Of a stretch of DNA of 64,000 nt, positions 18,540 to 27,401 are shown piece by piece. The notes under the pieces were generated by a model. That model had not been told where the DNA came from, made no database searches, and saw nothing but the letters and a program-made list of their open reading frames with translations. The stretch's first letter is position 1. The number at the start of each line of letters is the position of its first letter. Both the position numbers and the translations under genes were made by a program. This DNA is from Paenibacillus selenitireducens (GTDB lineage: Bacteria; Bacillota; Bacilli; Paenibacillales; Paenibacillaceae): assembly GCF_002021565.1 (NCBI RefSeq), contig NZ_MSZX01000001.1:434027-498026 (forward strand). Direction: 5' to 3'.

Positions 18540-19946
18540 ATGAAAGATATTCTATTTCTTAAAAGATACGTAGAGTCCCATCCTGACAACCGTATGGCTT
18601 GGTATTTATTAGGCAAGGAATACGAGGCGACAGAACAGATCGGCAAAGCGAATTATTGCTTCAATCAGGCAGGTGATGTCTATGAAGCATTCGAACATAC
18701 ACAAATTCCAGCGAAATGGATGCTAGAGGCGGTAGAACGGGAGAGAGCATTAATCCAACGACAACGGGAGAAGACGATCAGGAGACGTTGGATCGGTCTA
18801 GCATTCCTATTTCTCCTATTGAGCGGGATATCTGGGGCGCCAGAACTGCCGTTGCCTACGCTCAAGCTGCCACAAGCTGGTGAATTCGATGCAACGGCTG
18901 AGAGATTACCCGTTATTTATGTTGCAGGCGTTGGGAAGAAAGCACACATGGCTTGGGAGAATGCAATCTCTGCCCATTTAGCGTCACCGCAATCTAATCA
19001 ACATGCGATCGTCGTGAAGCTGAAGGAAGAACGAAATTGGTTGTTGTGGCAGCATGTACCGAAGATCGCTGGATCGATAAATACACAGATGGATCAGGAT
19101 CAAGAACCAGGAAATAAGGGATTCACGGTACAAACCTTTGATGGTGCGGCATGTCGTTGTGAGCCCTCGATTCCGACAGCGACGAAGAACACGGTTGCGG
19201 ATTGGACGGACCAAATGGAAGAAATGCAAGCCTTACGATCGGCAATGTCAGGTTACGAGAAGCTGCATGGCAAACTCCCAGCTGCATTGTCGGACTTAAC
19301 GGGCTCTTATCCCAATAACGTGATTGCGGGGATCACGCCGAATATGAAGGCATGGTATCCGGCAGTAAAGGAGCTCCTACAGTCAGATAACAAAGCGGAG
19401 TCTCTAGATCAAAATATGGATCCGGGTTTCTATCGACAGCAGATCATCGGCGATGTGAAGTCGGCACGAGGTGTGGCTTCAACAGAAGATATGCTTACAG
19501 AGCCGTTTAAAATTGTCATCGATAAAAAGAATCATCGACTTGCTGTTGTGTCAGGTCATATCCTATGGCGGAATTATGAAGTAGGTTTGGGCGGCGAGAA
19601 GACACCCGAAGGTACATTTACGATCAGTGAAAAGGTGAAGAATCCGAACGGAAAATCAAATGGTGAATTTGGTAGTCGAGGGATGACTTTATCCGATACG
19701 TTGTACGCGATCCATGGGACGAATGAACCTTCAAGTATGGGCAAGGACGAATCTCATGGTTGTATCCGAATGAGGCAGCAGGATGTGGAGGAATTATTCG
19801 ATCTTGTACCTATGGGCACACCGGTGGTTATTAAAAAGGGAGTTTTGCCGGATACGATCGTTCAAGCGGAGCAACCGTTTCAAGTTAGGCCGCTACGCGA
19901 TCAGAATCAGACAAACCCCCATAAAGTGTATCAATGGTTGAATTAA
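18540..19946 (+). CDS. L,D-transpeptidase with cytoplasmic helical domain and membrane anchor
   Basis: 468 residues in three parts. An N-terminal TPR-like helical region (~1-75, MAWYLLGKEYEATEQIGKA) is followed by a membrane segment at ~82-98 (WIGLAFLFLLLSG). The C-terminal YkuD domain (~320-440) has HGTNEP and the catalytic SHGCIRM near residue 404. YkuD domains form 3-3 peptidoglycan crosslinks outside the membrane. The N-terminal domain would face the cytoplasm. A ~220-residue extracellular linker has no recognised domain. The start follows AGAAGGGAG. Confidence 0.88.
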   Translation: MKDILFLKRYVESHPDNRMAWYLLGKEYEATEQIGKANYCFNQAGDVYEAFEHTQIPAKWMLEAVERERALIQRQREKTIRRRWIGLAFLFLLLSGISGAPELPLPTLKLPQAGEFDATAERLPVIYVAGVGKKAHMAWENAISAHLASPQSNQHAIVVKLKEERNWLLWQHVPKIAGSINTQMDQDQEPGNKGFTVQTFDGAACRCEPSIPTATKNTVADWTDQMEEMQALRSAMSGYEKLHGKLPAALSDLTGSYPNNVIAGITPNMKAWYPAVKELLQSDNKAESLDQNMDPGFYRQQIIGDVKSARGVASTEDMLTEPFKIVIDKKNHRLAVVSGHILWRNYEVGLGGEKTPEGTFTISEKVKNPNGKSNGEFGSRGMTLSDTLYAIHGTNEPSSMGKDESHGCIRMRQQDVEELFDLVPMGTPVVIKKGVLPDTIVQAEQPFQVRPLRDQNQTNPHKVYQWLN

Positions 19947-19961
19947 ATAGAAGAGAATCGA

Positions 19962-20099
19962 TTATTTCGTTAAGAGGATCAGAACAACAACCAATACAAC
20001 AAGCACAACGAATATGGCACTCGTCCAAATGATTCCCTTTTTATTGACGGTTTCTTGTGATTTATGTGTCATTGTCGGCGGTTTTCTTTTTGTAGACAT
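19962..20099 (-). CDS. Small single-pass membrane protein, 45 aa
   Basis: A short frame from ATG 20099 to TAA 19962-19964 with an AGAGAGG ribosome site at good distance. The product has a basic, Thr/Lys-rich N-terminus (MSTKRKPPTMTHKSQETV) and one hydrophobic helix of about 20 residues rich in Val/Leu near the C-terminus. No family is recognised. Codon pattern, ribosome site and clean topology support a real gene. Confidence 0.65.
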   Translation of the reverse strand: MSTKRKPPTMTHKSQETVNKKGIIWTSAIFVVLVVLVVVLILLTK

Positions 20100-20277
20100 T
20101 CTGATTCAACCTCTCTTTATATGAATAGGATATCAATATACTCCTATTGTAATCGTTTTCGAAATGAATATCTAGCGTTTCGTGGATTTGAAGGCGAACA
20201 GACTTTCCTTTTTATGCGGAAAAGGCTAAAATATTCGTAGGTCAATTGAAGGACGAATGCAGAACGGAGTGAACAAC

Positions 20278-21375
20278 TTGCTTTATCGAAATATAGTGAA
20301 ACCATACATGTTTTCTTTAGACCCTGAGAAGGCGCACCATCTGACGATAGGTGGTCTTGAGACGGGAGCTAAAGTTCCAGGGGCGCTAGCGATAATGCGC
20401 GGCATGTACGGTGTGCAGGAAACCAAAGATTTGGCGGTCGATTTGTTCGGCCTGCATTTTCCGAATCCGATCGGACTGGCCGCAGGCTTGGATAAGAACG
20501 GGGCAGCGATTGAAGGGTTCTCCTCGATCGGCTTTGGATTTATGGAAGTAGGAACGGTAACACCGAAAGGGCAGCCGGGCAACGAACAACCGCGGTTGTT
20601 CCGTCTACCTGAGGATGAGGCGCTCATCAATCGAATGGGCTTTAATAATGAAGGTGCGCAAGCGATGAAGGCACGGTTCGCGAAGCTTAAGTCCAGAAGA
20701 ATTCCCGTTGCTGTGAACATCGGGAAGAATAAAGTAACACCAAACGAGCAAGCGCCAGAAGATTATAAGACATTAATCCGTGAGTTGTATCCGGAAGCGG
20801 ACTTCTTTGTGGTGAATATCAGTTCACCGAATACGCCTGATTTACGCAATCTGCAGCACGGCAATGAACTCAAGGATCTACTGCAAGAAGTCGTCGAGGA
20901 GCGGGATCGTCAAGCGAAGCAAGCCGGCGGTCAACCGAAAGCTGTGCTCGTGAAGATTGCGCCTGACGTCAAAGATGCAGAGCTCGAATATATGATCGCT
21001 ACGATCGCTGGAAGCCGTGTCTCCGGCATTATTGCTACGAATACGACGATTACTAGAGATACCCTCACGCATCCGAATAAGAAGGAAACGGGAGGCTTAA
21101 GCGGCATGCCGCTGCGGGATCGCTCGACCGAAATCATCCGTCAGATCTACAAACAGACGGAAGGAAAGCTGCCGATTATTGGTTCAGGCGGCATATTTAC
21201 GAGCCAAGACGCGTACGATAAAATTCGCGCAGGTGCGAGCCTCGTGGAAATTTATACGGCACTCATTTATAAGGGACCTGGTATTAATCGCGAATTACAT
21301 CAAGGTTTAAGGGAATTGTTAAGTCGAGACGGATATTCCCATATTTCCGAAGCAGTGGGTGCTGACCATCGTTAA
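20278..21375 (+). CDS. pyrD: Dihydroorotate dehydrogenase (quinone), class 2
   Basis: 365 residues. It oxidises dihydroorotate to orotate in pyrimidine synthesis and passes electrons to membrane quinones. The N-terminal helical extension (LYRNIVKPYMFSLDPEKAHH) is characteristic of class 2 enzymes. FMN-binding and catalytic segments include GLAAGLDKNG, MEVGTVTPKGQPGN, NISSPNTPDLRNLQ (catalytic Ser region) and the C-terminal GSGGIFTSQDAYDKI. TTG 20278 is preferred since CGGAGTG precedes it; an in-frame ATG at 20257 exists. It heads a likely operon with relQ and two further genes and is detached from other pyr genes. Confidence 0.94.
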   Translation: MLYRNIVKPYMFSLDPEKAHHLTIGGLETGAKVPGALAIMRGMYGVQETKDLAVDLFGLHFPNPIGLAAGLDKNGAAIEGFSSIGFGFMEVGTVTPKGQPGNEQPRLFRLPEDEALINRMGFNNEGAQAMKARFAKLKSRRIPVAVNIGKNKVTPNEQAPEDYKTLIRELYPEADFFVVNISSPNTPDLRNLQHGNELKDLLQEVVEERDRQAKQAGGQPKAVLVKIAPDVKDAELEYMIATIAGSRVSGIIATNTTITRDTLTHPNKKETGGLSGMPLRDRSTEIIRQIYKQTEGKLPIIGSGGIFTSQDAYDKIRAGASLVEIYTALIYKGPGINRELHQGLRELLSRDGYSHISEAVGADHR

Positions 21376-21407
21376 CCTAACAGATATAAAGGACAGGAGG
21401 CGTTCTG

Positions 21408-22226
21408 ATGGACGGAAGAGATTGGGGAAAGTTTTTGCTGCCATATGAACAAGCTGTGGAAGAATTAAAAGTAAAATTCAAAACAATGCGTGCGGAGTTG
21501 AAGAAACGGGAAGAGTATGCACCTATAGAGTTTGTGACCGGTCGTGTAAAGAAAATTTCCAGCATTCTCGAGAAAGCCAAGCGACTGAATGTGGCGATGG
21601 AGGACATCGATACGGGGATTGAAGATATCGCCGGTATTCGGATTATGTGTCAATTTGTCGATGATATTCGCCGCGTAGCGGAGTACATTCGTGAACGTAA
21701 AGATTTATCCGTCTTGTTCGAGAAGGACTATATTACGAATTATAAGGAAAGCGGATATCGCAGCTTCCATATGATTATTGAATATCCCGTTCAGACGGCT
21801 CTTGGACAAAAAATAGTACTAGCGGAAATTCAAATTCGGACGCTCGCCATGAACTTCTGGGCAACGATTGAACATTCGCTAAATTATAAATATCGTGAAA
21901 GTCTTCCAGATGAAATGCGCGTTCGATTGAAGAAAGCAGCTGAGGCAGCTTTTGTGCTGGACAATGAGATGTCAAGTATTCGACAAGAGATTCTCGATGC
22001 GCAGATCAGTTTCGAGGAGAACTCGAACGTGACGACCAAAATATTAACGTACATTTCAGAACTGTACTTCCATCATCAGATTCGCGAAGCGATTGAATTT
22101 CAGAAGCAATTTAACGAATTATGGCTGAACGAGGACGAAGAAGGAATCAAGAAGCTTTATAAGGACGTAGAAGCAAAGTTCGTGAAGGTTAAGAAAAAGA
22201 CCGCGGACAGTTCAGATGATATATGA
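21408..22226 (+). CDS. relQ: Small alarmone synthetase (RelQ/YjbM type)
   Basis: 272 residues with a RelA/SpoT synthetase domain and no hydrolase, TGS or ACT domain. Synthetase motifs are EDIAGIRIMCQF, YKESGYRSFHMIIEYP (substrate loop) and AEIQIRTLAMNFWATIEHSL. It makes (p)ppGpp from ATP and GTP/GDP under stress. It is longer than B. subtilis YjbM (~211 aa) because of a charged C-terminal helix. The ATG follows GGACAGGAGG. It lies 32 bp after pyrD and overlaps the DUF309 gene by 11 bp. Confidence 0.92.
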   Translation: MDGRDWGKFLLPYEQAVEELKVKFKTMRAELKKREEYAPIEFVTGRVKKISSILEKAKRLNVAMEDIDTGIEDIAGIRIMCQFVDDIRRVAEYIRERKDLSVLFEKDYITNYKESGYRSFHMIIEYPVQTALGQKIVLAEIQIRTLAMNFWATIEHSLNYKYRESLPDEMRVRLKKAAEAAFVLDNEMSSIRQEILDAQISFEENSNVTTKILTYISELYFHHQIREAIEFQKQFNELWLNEDEEGIKKLYKDVEAKFVKVKKKTADSSDDI

Positions 22227-22617
22227 TCGATTATATGTACAATTCCTTGTACATTTTAATTGGAGACGAGATTATTACGAGTGTCATGAGGTGATGGAGG
22301 AGCTTTGGCTTGAAGAAGGCCGAAATCCTCTATTCCAAGGCTTACTCCAAATTGCTGTGGGCTTGTATCATATGGAGAATGGAAATCGATCGGGTTCTCG
22401 TAAATTGCTCACAGCAGGCATCTCGAAGCTCCGTCCCTATCCGGATCAAGTGCTAGGCATAGAGCTGCAGCAGTTGATCATCGAGGCGGAGCAGTATGTT
22501 AGACAGTTGGAGTGCTGGGATCAGGCTCCATTCGCATTTTATCATTTAACAATACAAATTATAGACCCAGAGTTACTTAAGGATATGACAGAAGTGGCTA
22601 GCAAGATGGAGGAGTAA
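22216..22617 (+). CDS. DUF309 domain protein
   Basis: 133 residues, all-helical. The DUF309 (PF03745) signature is clear: RDYYECHEVMEELWLEE followed by FQGLLQIAVGLYHMENGN. The conserved His/Glu in HEVMEELW suggest a binding or catalytic site, but the function of the family is unknown. The start lies inside the end of relQ, implying translational coupling. Confidence 0.9.
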   Translation: MIYDRLYVQFLVHFNWRRDYYECHEVMEELWLEEGRNPLFQGLLQIAVGLYHMENGNRSGSRKLLTAGISKLRPYPDQVLGIELQQLIIEAEQYVRQLECWDQAPFAFYHLTIQIIDPELLKDMTEVASKMEE

Positions 22618-22619
22618 CG

Positions 22620-23288
22620 GTGAGAACGAAGATATGGATGTTTCCGGGATTAAATATGAAGGCGGAGACGTTTGAGCATGTACAACAATATTTTATGAAA
22701 CAGCAGTTAAGTACCGAGATGGCTGCTGTATTTTCTTCGTCTGGAAAAGCGGATATCCCTTATGAATTGGAAGGATCGGAAGAGGAAGAGTGGATTTGTA
22801 TCGGTCATGGTGAAGGCGGGCTTGAAGCCATCCATATGGCTTTACAATACCCAACGAAGGTCAAAGCCATCGTGACGATCTCGTTGAATTTACAACCCTA
22901 TTCGGTGATCCAGCATTCGATGTTGAAAATTCTAGCGCGCAAGGATGTGAAAATCGGCGGCGGTTTATTGCCGTTCGAACGCAGTTCTAAGGAAGAACTT
23001 ATGCCTTATTTTAATACATTATCCTTGAAGCCGTCGAAGATGCTCGAATTGGATGCATTTCGTAAAGAGATTAGCATGAAGGTACGCGAGGTTAATCAAC
23101 CTTGGTTATTCCTGTATGGGGATAAGGAGCTGCCTGTCATTGCCAAAACGCTGCAGCAGATTAAACGTCAAGTCCCTCTCATTCAATCTAATCAGATGCC
23201 TCATTGTGGTCACTATTTGCCGTTAGAAGATCCGAAAGGATTGGAGAAACAAATTCGTACCTTTTTGAACCAAGTGTTGGTCTCATAA
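22620..23288 (+). CDS. Alpha/beta-hydrolase-fold protein lacking the nucleophile
   Basis: 222 residues with an alpha/beta-hydrolase layout: MFPGLNMKAETFEHV (oxyanion region), the nucleophile elbow WICIGHGEGGLEAI near residues 58-66, and a C-terminal PHCGHYLPLEDP with the expected histidine near residue 195. The elbow reads G-H-G-E-G instead of G-x-S-x-G, so the Ser nucleophile is absent and classical hydrolysis is unlikely. GTG start, 2 bp after DUF309, behind GGAGG. It is the last gene of the pyrD-relQ operon. Confidence 0.75.
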   Translation: MRTKIWMFPGLNMKAETFEHVQQYFMKQQLSTEMAAVFSSSGKADIPYELEGSEEEEWICIGHGEGGLEAIHMALQYPTKVKAIVTISLNLQPYSVIQHSMLKILARKDVKIGGGLLPFERSSKEELMPYFNTLSLKPSKMLELDAFRKEISMKVREVNQPWLFLYGDKELPVIAKTLQQIKRQVPLIQSNQMPHCGHYLPLEDPKGLEKQIRTFLNQVLVS

Positions 23289-23318
23289 TAGTATGAAGTT
23301 GAAAATGCGACAAATAAG

Positions 23319-23358
23319 AAAAAGCTTTCCATCCGATCATCGGTAGGAAAGCTTTTTT
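23319..23358. terminator. Bidirectional terminator
   Basis: AAAAAGCTTTCC/GGAAAGCTTTTT stem with a 15-nt loop and a T-run. It ends the pyrD operon and, on the other strand, the opp operon. Confidence 0.9.
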
Positions 23359-23372
23359 TTGTTGTATCTGAT

Positions 23373-24338
23373 CTATGCGAAATGACAAGCCACAAAATGC
23401 TGATTGCCTACATCTCGATACGCAGGCGCTTCTTGCTTACAACGCTCAGAAGCGATAGGGCAGCGTGTATGAAATTTACAGCCGGATGGTGGATTCGCTG
23501 GACTCGGAATGTCTCCTTGGAGAACAACTCGATCGCGTTTGATCGTGGGGTCAGGAATCGGTATAGCTGACATGAGTGCTTTTGTGTACGGGTGAAGCGG
23601 GTTGCTGAACAGTTCTTTTTTACTGGCCATCTCTACCATCGAACCGAGGTACATCACGCCGACACGGTTGCATAGATGTTCAACCACGCTAAGGTCATGC
23701 GAAATAAATAAATAAGTCAATTGTTTTTCTCGTTGCAAGTCACTTAGCAGGTTAATGATTTGCGCTTGAATGGAGACGTCGAGTGCGGATACAGGCTCAT
23801 CCGCCACAATAAATTCCGGATTCATAATTAAGGCACGTGCAATTCCAATGCGTTGACGCTGACCGCCAGAGAATTCGTGCGGGAAGCGATCGTAATGGTA
23901 ACTGGCTAGACCGCATATTTGCATCGTCTCGATGACTCGATCTTTCAGATGCTTGCGGTCGCAAAGATTATGATCGAGTAAGGCTTCGCCAATGGCTTCA
24001 CCCACTTTAATCCGGGGGTTTAGAGAACTAAATGGATCCTGAAATACGATTTGCATTTTAGGACGCAGTTCACGCATTTTCTCCTTAGGCAATGCATGAA
24101 TATCCCGTCCGTTAAATAGAACTTTGCCATCGGTCTTATCGTTCAACCGCAGCAGCGTTCTCCCGATGGTACTCTTGCCGCATCCCGACTCTCCTACAAG
24201 TCCGAAGGATTCACCTCGGTTGATCTGGAACGATATGCCATCGACAGCTTTGACGTTACCTATCGTACGTTGAAAGACACCGCCCGTAATCGGAAAGTAT
24301 TTCTTTAGGTTCTCAACTTGAACTAAGGCTTCACTCAT
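23373..24338 (-). CDS. oppF: Oligopeptide ABC transporter ATP-binding protein (OppF/DppF type)
   Basis: 321 residues. Walker [10 protein letters not shown], signature SGGQRQRIGIARAL, Walker B FIVADEPVSALD, then the C-terminal oligo/dipeptide extension with PANPPSGCKFHTRCP (oligo_HPY). It pairs with OppD to power peptide import. Its ATG overlaps the OppD stop by ATGA. It is the last gene of a five-gene operon on the minus strand. Confidence 0.93.
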   Translation of the reverse strand: MSEALVQVENLKKYFPITGGVFQRTIGNVKAVDGISFQINRGESFGLVGESGCGKSTIGRTLLRLNDKTDGKVLFNGRDIHALPKEKMRELRPKMQIVFQDPFSSLNPRIKVGEAIGEALLDHNLCDRKHLKDRVIETMQICGLASYHYDRFPHEFSGGQRQRIGIARALIMNPEFIVADEPVSALDVSIQAQIINLLSDLQREKQLTYLFISHDLSVVEHLCNRVGVMYLGSMVEMASKKELFSNPLHPYTKALMSAIPIPDPTIKRDRVVLQGDIPSPANPPSGCKFHTRCPIASERCKQEAPAYRDVGNQHFVACHFA

Positions 24339-25324
24339 TGACGTTTCGCCTCCTCTTCATACAACCAGCAGGCTGTTTTATGTTTGGCATTTCCGTGTGT
24401 TCGGAGTGGAGGCTGCTTTTGTTTGCAGATGTCCATGCAGAACTGGCATCGATCGTGGAAATGACAATTATCTTCCAATTCGATCGGGTTAGGAACCTGT
24501 CCAGGGATGGAGTACAGCCGCTCCTGCTCCTGGTTGATAATAGGTTTGGCTTTTAGCAAGCCTTGGGTATACGGATGTTGTGGATCTTTGAATAGCTCCA
24601 GCACCGGAGCTTCTTCAATGATTTTACCTGCATACATGACAACGACGAAGTCGGCCATCTCGGCGACAACACCGAGATCATGGGTTATAAGCATGATGGA
24701 GGTGTTAATTTTTTGCTTGATATCACGCATTAAATCCAATATTTGAGCTTGGATGGTGACGTCCAAGGCTGTGGTTGGCTCATCGGCTATTAATAGCTTC
24801 GGGTTACAGCTCAGTGCAATGGCAATCATGATCCGCTGGCGCATGCCTCCGCTGAGCTCGTGAGGGTAGGCGTGGAAGATCTCCTCCGCCCTAGGTATGC
24901 CTACGAGATTAATGAGCTCAATGGCCTTTTTGCGAGCTTCTTTGCGGTTGAGCAGTAAATGGAGGATCAGCGGTTCTGTAATTTGTTCGCCAATGGTCAG
25001 TACCGGGTTGAGGGATGACATGGGTTCCTGGAAGATGATCGAGATGTCATTTCCCCGAATCTGGCTCATTTCTTTTTTGTTTAATTTAAGGATGTCTTTC
25101 CCTCCGAACCATATCTCACCGCCGACAATATTACCTGTAGGCGCCTCAATTAACCGCATAAGCGACATTGCCGTTACACTCTTTCCACAGCCGGATTCAC
25201 CGACGACACAGAGTGTCTCCCCTTCGCGTATCGTAAAGCTGACATCATCGACAGCTTTTACCGTACCGGCGGTTGTACGAAAATGCGTCTTTAAGTTACG
25301 GAACTCTACTAAATCTTTTGCCAT
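24335..25324 (-). CDS. oppD: Oligopeptide ABC transporter ATP-binding protein (OppD/DppD type)
   Basis: 329 residues. Walker [15 protein letters not shown], signature [14 protein letters not shown], Walker [13 protein letters not shown], and a C-terminal oligo_HPY extension with a cysteine-rich patch ([15 protein letters not shown]). That patch recalls the iron-sulphur motif reported in some DppD proteins. ATG 25324 is chosen for the TAGGAGATG site; the frame opens 28 codons earlier without one. A 109-bp gap separates it from oppC. Confidence 0.93.
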   Translation of the reverse strand: MAKDLVEFRNLKTHFRTTAGTVKAVDDVSFTIREGETLCVVGESGCGKSVTAMSLMRLIEAPTGNIVGGEIWFGGKDILKLNKKEMSQIRGNDISIIFQEPMSSLNPVLTIGEQITEPLILHLLLNRKEARKKAIELINLVGIPRAEEIFHAYPHELSGGMRQRIMIAIALSCNPKLLIADEPTTALDVTIQAQILDLMRDIKQKINTSIMLITHDLGVVAEMADFVVVMYAGKIIEEAPVLELFKDPQHPYTQGLLKAKPIINQEQERLYSIPGQVPNPIELEDNCHFHDRCQFCMDICKQKQPPLRTHGNAKHKTACWLYEEEAKRQ

Positions 25325-25433
25325 ATCGCATCTCCTATCTTGAAGATATCGGTTTCCGGAGCGGTCTCCGACGTTGTTCAAGGCAGCTTCGCTGCTTATT
25401 CTCATCATATCTGCTTTTGAAGTTTATCGATTA

Positions 25434-26360
25434 TTATCTATTCTTCATTTTTGGGTCTAATGCGTCTCGAAGACCGTCGCCAATCAGGTTAATGGCTGTT
25501 ACGGTAATCAGAATACAAAGGCCTGGTGGAATCCACAACCAAGGTCTTTTGCGAAAATCGATCATGTTATTGGCCGCAGAAATCATATTGCCCCATGAAG
25601 GTATAGGGGGCACCACGCCGATACCGAGATAACTAAGTGCTGATTCATAGAGGATGGCACCTGCTACGCCGAGCGTCGCCGAGACGATAATGATCGGTAT
25701 TACATTCGGCATCAGATGACGGAATATTTTGCGTCGATCACGGAGTCCCAGCGCATCTGTCGCTTGCATGAACTCCATTTCACGAAGGGTAAGGATTTGG
25801 CCTCGGACAAGCCGGGCTAATCCGGTCCATCCTAAGACACCGATAATCAACATTAAGAAATAAATCCGGTCACTGGCATCGACTTTCAGATCGGACAGGA
25901 TGGCTCCTAGAATAATAAGGATCGGTAGGCCAGGCAAAGACATGAAAATATCGGCCGTACGCATAATGAATGTATCTACGCCTTTGCGATAGTATCCAGC
26001 TAATGCACCGAGTGTGGCACCAATGACAACGGATATCCCTGTAGCAATCAGACCGACGGTAAGCGATATCCGTCCTGCCAGCATCATCCGCAGCAGAATG
26101 TCGCGTCCAAGCTTATCGGTGCCGAGCCAGTGAGCTGCATTGGGCGCTAGATTCTTCACTTCTAAATCATAGTCATTTAATACATATGGTGAGAATAAGG
26201 GGCCAATAAAACAAATTAAAAACATGAAGATCAAAATAATAAGTCCCATCAAAGCAAGGCGGTTCCGGGTAAAACGGCGTAAGGCCGCTCTCCAAGGAGA
26301 ATCCGGTTGCTTCACAGAAACTTTCGTATTTTTTTCTAAGGATGCTACTTCTACGGACAA
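25434..26360 (-). CDS. oppC: Oligopeptide ABC transporter permease (OppC/DppC type)
   Basis: 308 residues with a cytoplasmic N-terminus, an isolated first helix (ALMGLIILIFMFLICFIGPL), an extracellular loop with HWLGTDKLGRDILLRM, and five further helices. The EAA-type loop contacting the ATPases reads ATDALGLRDRRKIFRHLMPN. LGTDxxGRD and the length are hallmarks of the OppC subfamily. Confidence 0.93.
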   Translation of the reverse strand: MSVEVASLEKNTKVSVKQPDSPWRAALRRFTRNRLALMGLIILIFMFLICFIGPLFSPYVLNDYDLEVKNLAPNAAHWLGTDKLGRDILLRMMLAGRISLTVGLIATGISVVIGATLGALAGYYRKGVDTFIMRTADIFMSLPGLPILIILGAILSDLKVDASDRIYFLMLIIGVLGWTGLARLVRGQILTLREMEFMQATDALGLRDRRKIFRHLMPNVIPIIIVSATLGVAGAILYESALSYLGIGVVPPIPSWGNMISAANNMIDFRKRPWLWIPPGLCILITVTAINLIGDGLRDALDPKMKNR

Positions 26361-26372
26361 CAGAATCTCCTC

Positions 26373-27335
26373 CTACTTTAAGCGAATTCTTGGATCTGCA
26401 ACGCCATACAGCACATCGGAGAGCAGATTCCCGAGCAGTGTCAGCACAGCTAAAAATATCGTGAAGCCTAACATAAATGGATAATCACGTACGCTGATCG
26501 ATTCCAGATAGACTTGCCCGACGCCCGGCCAAATAAATACCTTCTCGAGAATGATCGCGCCGCTGAACAAAGCGGGAAGTTCAAATCCAAGCAGGGTAAT
26601 GGCGGGAAGGAGCGCATTGCGCAGTGCATGCTTGAAAATAACCGTACGTTCTTTCAAACCCTTCGCACGAGCGGTCCGAATATAATCCTGACGAATAACT
26701 TCCAGCATGCCCGTACGGAAATAACGGGTAAGGCTGCCCGTACTAAGCATCGTTAACACAACGGTTGGCAGGAACATATGGTAAGCGACGTCTTTGATGT
26801 GTTCCCATCCTACGGCACCAAGTCCAGCAGTTGTCATCCCTCCAACCGGGAAGATGCCCATATTTATACTGAATATTAAGATAAAAAGTAGTCCAATGAA
26901 GAAGGACGGGAGGGACATACACAGAAAGATAAATAACGTGACTAACTTATCGAATAGGGAGTATTGAAATTTAGCTGAGAAGACACCTGCGAATACAGCA
27001 ATGAGCCAACTTAAGAGCAAGCTGAAGAAAGCAATGACAAATGAATTCCAGACGTAGTTGTTCACAACCTTCGTAACCGGTTGTTTATGCTGTAAGGAAT
27101 CACCCATATTACCCGTGATCATATTACCGATCCATGTGAAATAACGCTGCACGACAGGTTTATCGAGACCGTATATCTCTCGCAACTGTTCTGCCTTTTC
27201 TAATGTCATCGTCGGTGAGTTCTTCGCCGTGATGAAGTCCCCTGGGACCAGAGCGGAAATGGCAAATACTATGATGGAGATACCGATCATCGTCGGGATC
27301 AGTTGCAGCAGTCTACGGATTATGTACTGCTTCAT
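26373..27335 (-). CDS. oppB: Oligopeptide ABC transporter permease (OppB/DppB type)
   Basis: 320 residues. The N-terminus YIIRRLLQLIPTMIGISIIVF is the classic OppB first helix. The coupling loop is RTARAKGLKERTVIFKHALRN. Six helices in total. The ATG follows AGGAGG. It is 12 bp upstream of oppC and follows oppA after a 66-bp gap that contains a hairpin. Confidence 0.93.
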   Translation of the reverse strand: MKQYIIRRLLQLIPTMIGISIIVFAISALVPGDFITAKNSPTMTLEKAEQLREIYGLDKPVVQRYFTWIGNMITGNMGDSLQHKQPVTKVVNNYVWNSFVIAFFSLLLSWLIAVFAGVFSAKFQYSLFDKLVTLFIFLCMSLPSFFIGLLFILIFSINMGIFPVGGMTTAGLGAVGWEHIKDVAYHMFLPTVVLTMLSTGSLTRYFRTGMLEVIRQDYIRTARAKGLKERTVIFKHALRNALLPAITLLGFELPALFSGAIILEKVFIWPGVGQVYLESISVRDYPFMLGFTIFLAVLTLLGNLLSDVLYGVADPRIRLK

Positions 27336-27359
27336 ATTATTCCTCCTGGATAATAGTGG

Positions 27360-27389
27360 ATATGCCCAGCTCGATTGAGCTGAGCATAT
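27360..27389 (-). terminator. Intercistronic hairpin between oppA and oppB
   Basis: Thirteen-base stem ATATGCCCAGCTC/GAGCTGAGCATAT (one mismatch) with a GATT loop. No T-run follows on the minus strand, so it is more likely an RNA-stability or partial-termination element than a full terminator. It would leave oppA mRNA in excess over the permease genes. Confidence 0.6.
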
Positions 27390-27401
27390 GTTGTCATGCT
27401 G

